Shown here: one piece after another, positions 1 to 5,450 of the stretch
How positions within the stretch are numbered: position 1 is the stretch's first letter
How the letters are laid out: every line of letters begins with the position of its first letter
Assembly (NCBI GenBank): GCA_015064425.1
Contig: SVSF01000109.1
Location: 1 to 5,450, forward strand
Direction of reading: 5' to 3'
DNA length: 5,450 nt
Source of the DNA: Oscillospiraceae bacterium
GTDB taxonomy: Bacteria > Bacillota_A > Clostridia > Oscillospirales > CAG-272
Made by a program: the position numbers and the translations under genes
The notes under the pieces: generated by a model
What the model was told of the DNA's origin: nothing
The model's database searches: none
Seen by the model: the letters and a program-made list of their open reading frames with translations, nothing else

Positions 1-670
1 CCTCGATATTTTCGATCTTTGCAATTATTTTTATGTCATGACCGCCGTTATAATCAAGGAATTTTCTGAGTTCTATAACGTCCTCTTTCTTTCTTGTAAA
101 GGATGCGGAAATGTAATCTACGTTCATTTTTATTGCAAAAAGGAAGTCGGATTTATCTGCATCGCTCAAGAAAGGCATTTCAAGATTCACATTTGGCACA
201 TTCAGGCTCTTGCGGTCCGAAAGCTTTTTACCGAAAAGTACCTTACATTTTATTTCTTTATCGTTAAGGGACAAAACTTCAAGGCCAACCTTTCCGTCAT
301 CTACCAATATTCTGTTTCCCGGAGCAAGACGCGACGGAAGAGCTTTATAGCTGACTGAAACAATATTCTCATCTCCCTCAACCTCGTCCACCGTAAGAAC
401 TATTTCTCCGCCCTTTTGCAGTTCAACAGATCCGTTTTTGAATTTTCCTAACCTTATCTCCGGTCCTTTTGAGTCAAGCATCACAGCAGCGGGAAGGCCT
501 AATCTGTCCCTTATGCTCCTAAAAAGGTCAATATCACGTTTATGCGTTTTATGATCTCCGTGAGAAAAATTATAACGCGCGACATTCATTCCGGCTTTAA
601 GCATTTTTTCCAAAGTTTCTTCGTTATTGCTTGCTGGTCCTACAGTGCAAACTATCTTTGTCCTTTTCAT
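1..670 (-). CDS. pyk: Pyruvate kinase, N-terminal 223 residues (3' end outside window)
   Basis: Pyruvate kinase transfers phosphate from phosphoenolpyruvate to ADP in the last step of glycolysis, in the cytoplasm. The visible residues start MKRTKIVCTVGPAS, the usual N-terminus. The active-site segment ARYNFSHG is at 31-38, with Arg32, Asn34 and Ser36. Residues 65-73 read LDSKGPEIR, with metal-ligand Asp66; Glu71 is the residue that marks potassium-dependent enzymes in this family. The B (lid) domain lies at roughly 70-165, and IIAKIEN at 215-221 holds the catalytic Lys218 and the metal ligand Glu220. The gene is cut by the left edge; family members are usually 470-590 residues, so somewhat less than half is present. 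The frame is intact throughout. The ATG at 668-670 is supported by GGAGGAG at 674-680, three bases upstream. It has its own promoter at 702-730. Small departures from common versions (Tyr33 for Leu/Phe, Ser67 for Thr) are conservative. Confidence 0.97.
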   Translation of the reverse strand, partial: MKRTKIVCTVGPASNNEETLEKMLKAGMNVARYNFSHGDHKTHKRDIDLFRSIRDRLGLPAAVMLDSKGPEIRLGKFKNGSVELQKGGEIVLTVDEVEGDENIVSVSYKALPSRLAPGNRILVDDGKVGLEVLSLNDKEIKCKVLFGKKLSDRKSLNVPNVNLEMPFLSDADKSDFLFAIKMNVDYISASFTRKKEDVIELRKFLDYNGGHDIKIIAKIENIE

Positions 671-701
671 TTTCTCCTCCGTGATATTCGCTTTTTGTTA
701 T

Positions 702-730
702 ATTATACCACATTTAACAATTCTTATCAA
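702..730 (-). promoter_or_regulatory. Sigma-A-type promoter of the pyruvate kinase gene
   Basis: Read on the minus strand, a -35 box TTGATA (725-730) is followed after exactly 17 bp by a perfect -10 box TATAAT (702-707). The bases TGG directly before the -10 box make it an extended -10. Transcription would begin near 695, giving a leader of about 25 nt that includes the GGAGGAG ribosome binding site. The promoter sits just downstream of the SLH gene terminator, so pyruvate kinase is expressed separately. I see no operator-like repeat overlapping it. Confidence 0.85.
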
Positions 731-740
731 TACAGTTACA

Positions 741-773
741 AAATAAAAAAGGCGAATTACTTCGCCTTTTTTT
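741..773 (-). terminator. Rho-independent terminator after the SLH protein gene
   Basis: An inverted repeat GGCGAA (751-756) / TTCGCC (761-766) with a 4-base loop is extended by six A-T pairs on the outside (745-750 with 767-772). On the minus strand the stem runs into the U-rich tract UUUUUUAUUU. It starts about 15 bp after the SLH gene stop codon. Because A and T runs flank both sides, it could also work on the plus strand, but no plus-strand gene needs it. Confidence 0.92.
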
Positions 774-787
774 ATTGTTTGATCAGA

Positions 788-3445
788 TCAACCTATAAAG
801 ATATAAGTATCTACGCCCATCGAAGTTACCTTCAGAAGCTTAAGAGTCTTTGGTGTTCTGATATCGTAAAGCTCTCCGAGTGTTGTCTGAAGAACAGGGA
901 GACCGTTTGTTATCTTATAATAACGAATGTTAGACTCAGAGATAACAATAGGTGTATAAGATCCGTTCTCATATATTCTGAAGGAGATGGAATGATCGTT
1001 TGCATTGTAAATAGACGTATCTATAACATACTCGTTATCAAATACAACGCCTTCGCCGTTTGTAACGTTAAAGGTTACGGGTGTTGTATAGGATACTGTA
1101 CCTGATTTTACAAGGTAGAGTCCGCTGCTTGTAAGTGCTCTTGTGCTTGTAATATCAATAGCTGTTCCTACGCCGAGGAAGAGGTTATATGCCTTATAAG
1201 TGTATACGTATCCGCTTATAACAGGATTTCTTACGTCTATGAAATAGATATCGTCAAAGTCATTTATCATGGACTGGTTCTCATCAGAAACATAATCCTT
1301 GATTATGATAAGACTTGCATATACGTTATTCGCGGGAGAATCTATAGTTGTGTAATAGATAGAGGTTCCCGCAGGAAGAATCACATTATAAGAGTTAGAG
1401 AGAGAAACCGCTCCTGAGCTCGTTCTGAGGTCATATATCTTTGTGCTTCCCAAAGATACAGGAATCTTTACAAACATTTCATCTATTGTTGAGAGAACAA
1501 GATATTCCTTGTTTGTCTCAAGGTCAACTCTGTAAGAGAATTCTTTTCTTGTCTCCTGGTTGATGTATGCGGGAGAAGATTCTACTCTCTTAAGCGCGGA
1601 ATATGTCTGAGTACCCTGAGTATATGTTGTATGCTCAACGATATCGTTGGAGTAAAGGTTGCAGTTTCTTATACTTACAGCCGCACCGTTAAGTCTGTAA
1701 ACGAGCATTTCGGAAGAAGGATTCTGTCCGTCATCAACAGTAACTACGAGATAAGGAACTGTTTCATTAAGATGCTCTGTATTAACATTCTTTACAACGA
1801 AAAGGTTTTCTTTAGATGTTGCAGAGGTGTAATCGTATCCCTTTTCACCGAGCTCTGCATAAAGTACCTTTGTGCCGCTGAGAACGTACTTTATGGCAAC
1901 GCTCTTGTAGTTTGTGCGCTCTTCGATCTTTTCAAGAACATCCTCGGGATTTGCAGCTACGACAGCAGCACCGAGAGCGTAAGTCTTGGTGTCGATAATA
2001 ATGGAGCTTGCTCCTGTTCTGTAGTCATCAATAATACCCTCTGTAAGTGCATCAGCAATATGAACTATCTTTGCCGAACCGGAAATGGGAGAATAAGAGA
2101 AGAATACGTAAGGATCTTTTCCGCTTACAATAGAAGCCGCACCGGAATAAGCGAGCTTACTTGTGGAAATGTTTGCTATTCTGTTCTGTGCAAGTCCGTC
2201 AGCGCCGATAAGGTTTGCATAACCTGCAGCGGTAGTGGATGTTACATACTGGCCAAAGATATAAGGATTATAAATAGCTCTGTCGTAGTAACCGTCACCG
2301 TTGTCATCAAATGCTGTCATTTCGAACTTATCTGTAGTTCCGTAAAGATCTGTAGCAGTAAGTGTCTTCTTACCAACATCGGTAAAGTTAGGATATGTTG
2401 CATATACACTGTTAGTGCTATAGATAATGATCTGATTTGCGGAATTTGACAAGAACTTTGAAACGGGAGTATACGCTACTGCGGAAGTTCCGTTACCTAT
2501 TGTGATCTTATTGTTTGTTCTGTCAGCTGTAAGTGTCATATTAGAAAGGTTTGTACTTACAGAGTTCTGAGAGAAGTTTACAAGAGTATCGTCGATATAA
2601 AGGAAGGTAAAGGAGTTACCGAGAAGGTTTCTGAAATAAGATTCGCTGTAACCTATGCCAAGATCGCTAATCTTAACGCTGCTGATGGTACCGTATGTTC
2701 CATCTTCATTAAGAGCTGCGAAAGCAAGATATCCGCTGTTTGCAATAACCCCGCCAACTATACTGTCGGTGGATGTTGCAAGAAGAACGTACTTCTGTCC
2801 GAGATTGAACACATCAACAGCTATGTAAGAGCCCTCTCCGGTTCTGGAATATTTTTCAGCAAAAAGAAGATTGTAAAGGAGCTGAGCTGTTTCGCCTCTT
2901 GTAAGTGTATCCGTATTTCCTACATTGCTGAGTCCGCTGAGAAGACCGAGTCTTCTACCGGTCGTAAGATAGCTATCGGGATAACCCTTATCAAGAGAAG
3001 TAGAGGGATAACCGAGAGCACGTACAGCCATTGTAACGCCGTCCTGAAGGGATATACCCGCAGTGGGATCAAAAACTGTAGAACTTCTTCCCTTTACTAT
3101 ACCGTTCTGGTTAGCATAATTGATGCTTCCAAGATACTGGTCATAGTTTATATCGGTAAATGTCGTCTGATTTCTTGTAGCTTTCCATGTGCTCTGGTCA
3201 ATATCTCCGGTAAGGAGCTTGGCCATAAGCAAAGCCATCTGCCAACGTGTAACGTCGGTATTGGGTTTGAAGGTTCCGTCTTCGTATCCCTCAATAATTC
3301 TGAGATCGGAAAGAAGGTCTACCGCTTCGTAGATATCGTCTCTCGAGCTTACGTCGGGAAATGTCTTTGCAGATACTGCAACAGCGCCTGCGAAAACGAG
3401 AACTACTGCCAAAAATAAAGGCAAAAGTCTTTTGATTGTTTTCAT
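788..3445 (-). CDS. Secreted S-layer homology (SLH) domain surface protein, 885 residues
   Basis: This is probably a cell-wall-anchored surface protein, possibly an S-layer component. Residues 1-26 are a signal peptide: Lys3 and Lys5-Arg6, a hydrophobic core, and a likely cleavage site after VSA. Three SLH repeats follow. SLH1 (about 27-79) has the typical GYEDGTFKPNTDVTR segment. SLH2 is at about 94-147. SLH3 (about 150-198) ends in TLTRGETAQLLYNLL. SLH domains in known families bind pyruvylated secondary cell-wall polymer non-covalently. Residues 200-885 are rich in Ser, Thr, Tyr, Asn and beta-prone segments; I cannot assign them to a named domain. They include a calcium-loop-like DDNGDGYYD at 380-388. 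There is no LPXTG motif and no C-terminal membrane segment, and I see only one cysteine (595). The ATG at 3443-3445 is supported by GGAGGA at 3453-3458. The gene has its own promoter, a structured leader and a terminator, as expected for an abundant product. The SLH anchoring is secure; the role of the remainder is unknown. Confidence 0.93.
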   Translation of the reverse strand: MKTIKRLLPLFLAVVLVFAGAVAVSAKTFPDVSSRDDIYEAVDLLSDLRIIEGYEDGTFKPNTDVTRWQMALLMAKLLTGDIDQSTWKATRNQTTFTDINYDQYLGSINYANQNGIVKGRSSTVFDPTAGISLQDGVTMAVRALGYPSTSLDKGYPDSYLTTGRRLGLLSGLSNVGNTDTLTRGETAQLLYNLLFAEKYSRTGEGSYIAVDVFNLGQKYVLLATSTDSIVGGVIANSGYLAFAALNEDGTYGTISSVKISDLGIGYSESYFRNLLGNSFTFLYIDDTLVNFSQNSVSTNLSNMTLTADRTNNKITIGNGTSAVAYTPVSKFLSNSANQIIIYSTNSVYATYPNFTDVGKKTLTATDLYGTTDKFEMTAFDDNGDGYYDRAIYNPYIFGQYVTSTTAAGYANLIGADGLAQNRIANISTSKLAYSGAASIVSGKDPYVFFSYSPISGSAKIVHIADALTEGIIDDYRTGASSIIIDTKTYALGAAVVAANPEDVLEKIEERTNYKSVAIKYVLSGTKVLYAELGEKGYDYTSATSKENLFVVKNVNTEHLNETVPYLVVTVDDGQNPSSEMLVYRLNGAAVSIRNCNLYSNDIVEHTTYTQGTQTYSALKRVESSPAYINQETRKEFSYRVDLETNKEYLVLSTIDEMFVKIPVSLGSTKIYDLRTSSGAVSLSNSYNVILPAGTSIYYTTIDSPANNVYASLIIIKDYVSDENQSMINDFDDIYFIDVRNPVISGYVYTYKAYNLFLGVGTAIDITSTRALTSSGLYLVKSGTVSYTTPVTFNVTNGEGVVFDNEYVIDTSIYNANDHSISFRIYENGSYTPIVISESNIRYYKITNGLPVLQTTLGELYDIRTPKTLKLLKVTSMGVDTYIFIG

Positions 3446-3467
3446 TTTGTATTCCTCCGTTTTAATT

Positions 3468-3485
3468 TTATGTAATTTTACATAA
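3468..3485 (-). repeat. Perfect AT-rich palindrome in the SLH gene leader
   Basis: TTATGTAA and TTACATAA form a perfect 8-bp inverted repeat separated by two bases. It lies between the promoter and the ribosome binding site, ending 9 bases before the GGAGGA. It could be a weak hairpin in the mRNA or a protein-binding palindrome on DNA. With only A-T and two G-C pairs and a two-base gap, a stable RNA hairpin is doubtful. The symmetry is seen directly; any function is inferred. Confidence 0.55.
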
Positions 3486-3497
3486 TTCTTTGTTATA

Positions 3498-3525
3498 CGT
3501 CTGCCGTATTGATAATATTCAGACG
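3498..3525 (-). repeat. Inverted repeat CGTCTG / CAGACG in the SLH gene leader
   Basis: A perfect 6-bp inverted repeat (3498-3503 and 3520-3525) encloses a 16-base AT-rich loop. No T-run follows on the minus strand, so it does not look like a terminator. It is the middle of three inverted repeats in the predicted leader and probably forms a stem in the mRNA. Confidence 0.5.
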
Positions 3526-3526
3526 C

Positions 3527-3548
3527 GGGAAAACGAAAAAAGTTCCCC
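3527..3548 (-). repeat. Predicted hairpin at the extreme 5' end of the SLH mRNA
   Basis: On the minus strand GGGGAA (3543-3548) can pair with UUUCCC (3527-3532), including one G-U pair, around a 10-base loop. With the transcript expected to begin near 3549, this stem would occupy the very 5' end of the message. Such 5' stems are known to slow decay of some abundant bacterial mRNAs. That role here is inferred from position alone. Confidence 0.45.
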
Positions 3549-3555
3549 TTTATTT

Positions 3556-3584
3556 ATAATACCTTAAATTCGGAAATAAATCAA
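3556..3584 (-). promoter_or_regulatory. Sigma-A-type promoter of the SLH protein gene
   Basis: On the minus strand a -35 box TTGATT (3579-3584) is followed after 17 bp by a -10 box TATTAT (3556-3561). Transcription would start near 3549, about 104 nt before the ATG. The -35 box begins only about 6 bp after the stop codon of the upstream glycosidase gene, so the promoter fills the gap where a terminator for that gene might be expected. Confidence 0.75.
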
Positions 3585-3590
3585 CATTTT

Positions 3591-5450
3591 TTATTTGGCA
3601 ATTCCTAATTTGTGATAAATGTATATAGGAACGGCACTCCAACCGTGGCAGAGGCTTCCTGCATTATCAAAATCATCAGCACCTACAATAGTTTCCCAAA
3701 CTGTATCCGCTCCGCTGTCAAGCATATATTTATAATCACGTCTTATTTCGGAGAGAATAGTCTCACTGTACTTAATTTCGCCCGTTTTTAAAAGTGCTTC
3801 GTATTTGAATATCTTCATACTGAGAGAACACTCTGTAAGTTCTCCGCATAATATCTTTTCACAGATATTTTCTGCGTCTGCACCGTAGGCAACACCTGAC
3901 AGAACGGCAAAAGAATTTCCCAATACCGTAAACTGTTTCTTGCCCTTAAGCATGGTATACAATCCATTGTCGCACAAGAATTCTTTCCTGATATTTCCTC
4001 TCATTTTCTCGGCAAGACCGTCATAAGGGAATTCTGTGCCTATAGCTTTGCATATGCAATGAAAATGATCAAGAGCCATAACAAAAAGACAATTTATTGC
4101 AAGGTCAGCAACCGGACTTTCCGTCGAATACAAAGCGCCGCTTGAATATTCAGACCAGTCGTAAAAATTCCACATCAGATCTCCGGAAAATCTTCTTATA
4201 AGCCCTTCAGATGAGTTCGATAAAAATTCCTCAAAAATGCCGCACATCTTAGGATACATCTCAAATGCAAGCCCGGTATCTTTCGTATGATCTATATACT
4301 CCCTCATTGAGAAAAGATAATACAGCGAAAATGACGGGATCGCAAGATCTGAACCGCAGGGGTAACATATTGAAAGAAGCCCGTCGTCTCTGCGATCCTC
4401 CCCTATAAGTTTAAGATTGGATCTTGCGTACTCTTTATTGCCACCCTCAAATGCATAATATCCGCAAAGCATTTGATTTCTTGAATCGAATGTATAGAGA
4501 GCTTGCTCTCTCCAGGGACAATCAACGTAATGTTCCATCATGCAAAGGTGAAGAGTGTTTAAACACACATCGTATATCCTTCTGTCGAGTTCTCCTTCTA
4601 TGAAACATTGACGATCCTCTGCCTCATATACTTGAGGACGAAGTCCGATTCCTTCTATACTGAGCGGCTCATCCGCAAAAACTTCAAAATATCTGCATCC
4701 GAGCCTGAGCATATAGTTTGAAAATTCATTTTTTCCAACCTTGGTTTTATAAACGTAGCTAAAATTACGTCCACCCATCTTCTGCCGTACACATCCGTCG
4801 TTTATATGCTCTCCGAATGCGACCGTTACTGTTTGCTCGGTGCCGGAAAAAAGATCAAGTACAGGAAGACCGACTATCTCTCTTCCGAGATCAAAAATAA
4901 AATGTTTATTTTTATCGTTTTTTAAAAGCTCAGCATATACCGTATCACATACTCTTGCTTTTTTTATGGGTCTCTTAAAGAAACTGCATTCCTTTTCCGA
5001 TATTACCGAAGGGGCAAATCCGCCATCAGCTTCTTTAGAAGCATCGTATGTAAAATTGAATCCAAGCTGTGTGCTCACCATAACGCAGTTGCCGCTCTCA
5101 TAAGCGAGACTTTTTCTGGAAAGTGTATGCTCTCCGCTTGAAGCAACAGTTTTCCCCTCAGATATTATTTCATAAATGAGTCCTGCCTTTGCGGGTCTAT
5201 AACGCTGAGTTGCAACTCCGAAATAGTGAACGAGAATGTCTATTTTATTTTCGCCGCAGACAAGGTATCTGCTTATATCCACGGTATCGTATATTTTGTA
5301 ATGTTCAAAATCTCCATATTGGTTTGATGCAGCATATTTTCCGTTGACATACAAGGTATAGTCAGAATCGCAGGATATATTTATAAATGTATCGCCGCCG
5401 CAGATCGTTGCCGCATCGGTAAATTCCGCATATTGATCAGCAGATTCCCC
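3591..5450 (-). CDS. GH78-type alpha-L-rhamnosidase, C-terminal 619 residues (5' end outside window)
   Basis: Enzymes of this family remove terminal alpha-L-rhamnose from plant glycosides, pectin side chains or microbial polysaccharides by an inverting mechanism. Numbering visible residues from the right edge, 1-110 look like a beta-sandwich (YTLYVNGKYAAS at 29-40). About 183-262 resemble the conserved rhamnosidase beta-domain (FDLGREIVGLPVLDL, then GRNFSY and LGCRYFEVF). The (alpha/alpha)6-barrel follows from about 290. VDCPWREQALYTFD supplies Asp310, Glu315 and Asp322, spaced as in the catalytic region of characterised GH78 enzymes. TVWE supplies Glu586, matching the second catalytic glutamate. 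The protein ends at HGWSAVPIYIYHKLGIAK, without the usual C-terminal beta-domain. The frame is open to the window edge, so the real start lies outside. The TTG at 5352-5354 lies inside the fold, has no ribosome binding site and is not the start. The many cysteines suggest a cytoplasmic protein, but the N-terminus is not visible. The exact substrate is uncertain. Confidence 0.88.
   Translation of the reverse strand, partial: GESADQYAEFTDAATICGGDTFINISCDSDYTLYVNGKYAASNQYGDFEHYKIYDTVDISRYLVCGENKIDILVHYFGVATQRYRPAKAGLIYEIISEGKTVASSGEHTLSRKSLAYESGNCVMVSTQLGFNFTYDASKEADGGFAPSVISEKECSFFKRPIKKARVCDTVYAELLKNDKNKHFIFDLGREIVGLPVLDLFSGTEQTVTVAFGEHINDGCVRQKMGGRNFSYVYKTKVGKNEFSNYMLRLGCRYFEVFADEPLSIEGIGLRPQVYEAEDRQCFIEGELDRRIYDVCLNTLHLCMMEHYVDCPWREQALYTFDSRNQMLCGYYAFEGGNKEYARSNLKLIGEDRRDDGLLSICYPCGSDLAIPSFSLYYLFSMREYIDHTKDTGLAFEMYPKMCGIFEEFLSNSSEGLIRRFSGDLMWNFYDWSEYSSGALYSTESPVADLAINCLFVMALDHFHCICKAIGTEFPYDGLAEKMRGNIRKEFLCDNGLYTMLKGKKQFTVLGNSFAVLSGVAYGADAENICEKILCGELTECSLSMKIFKYEALLKTGEIKYSETILSEIRRDYKYMLDSGADTVWETIVGADDFDNAGSLCHGWSAVPIYIYHKLGIAK

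Noticed and set aside
38..358. Open plus-strand frame of 106 codons
   Set aside because: It is antisense to conserved pyruvate kinase sequence, and its translation looks like no protein family.
542..1105. Open plus-strand frame of 187 codons
   Set aside because: It overlaps antisense the start of pyruvate kinase, the terminator and the end of the SLH gene. It would run through the terminator hairpin and both well-supported minus-strand genes.
1631..2449. Open plus-strand frame of 272 codons
   Set aside because: It lies wholly antisense to the SLH gene, has Cys/Ile/Ser-rich low-order composition, no ribosome binding site that I can see and no recognisable domain. It is explained by the SLH gene rarely using codons whose complement is a stop.
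3527..3548. Possible terminator for the rhamnosidase gene
   Set aside because: The stem is short, its T-run lies in the loop and not after the stem, and it sits downstream of the predicted SLH promoter.
3446..3549. Possible riboswitch or T-box leader
   Set aside because: The leader is only about 100 nt, AT-rich, lacks a T-box sequence and has no terminator/antiterminator pair; no known aptamer core could be recognised.
4840..5103. Open plus-strand frame of 87 codons
   Set aside because: It is antisense to the rhamnosidase beta-domains with no supporting start signal.
5352..5354. TTG as start of a complete 587-residue rhamnosidase
   Set aside because: The same frame stays open for another 32 codons to the window edge, the upstream residues continue the beta-sandwich (ending SCDSDYT before LYVNGK), and there is no ribosome binding site before the TTG.

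Overview
This window most likely comes from a Gram-positive-type anaerobe of the class Clostridia, possibly a gut lineage near Oscillospirales or Christensenellales. The clues are strong GGAGG ribosome binding sites, AT-rich sigma-A-type promoters, a moderate-to-low GC content, a surface protein with S-layer homology (SLH) domains, and a glycosidase resembling those of plant-fibre degraders. The lineage is inferred; the window contains no phylogenetic marker that settles it.

All three genes lie on the minus strand, so transcription runs from high to low coordinates. From upstream to downstream they are: (1) the 3' part of a family GH78-type alpha-L-rhamnosidase gene (3591-5450, open through the right edge); (2) a complete 885-residue secreted SLH-domain protein (788-3445); (3) the 5' part of a pyruvate kinase gene (1-670, running off the left edge).

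The 145-bp gap between the glycosidase and the SLH gene carries a good promoter (TTGATT, 17 bp, TATTAT) and a leader of about 100 nt with three inverted repeats in a row, then a strong ribosome binding site. The 117-bp gap between the SLH gene and pyruvate kinase carries a rho-independent terminator and then a near-consensus promoter (TTGATA, 17 bp, extended TATAAT). The SLH gene therefore looks like its own transcription unit and pyruvate kinase is started separately. No clear terminator follows the glycosidase gene, so some read-through into the SLH gene is possible.

The genes do not form an obvious pathway. The glycosidase would release rhamnose from plant or microbial glycosides, the SLH protein would sit on the cell wall, and pyruvate kinase is core glycolysis. 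I see no RNA gene, CRISPR array, insertion sequence, phage gene or defence system. The parts least explained are the roughly 680-residue unassigned region of the SLH protein and the structured leader of its mRNA.
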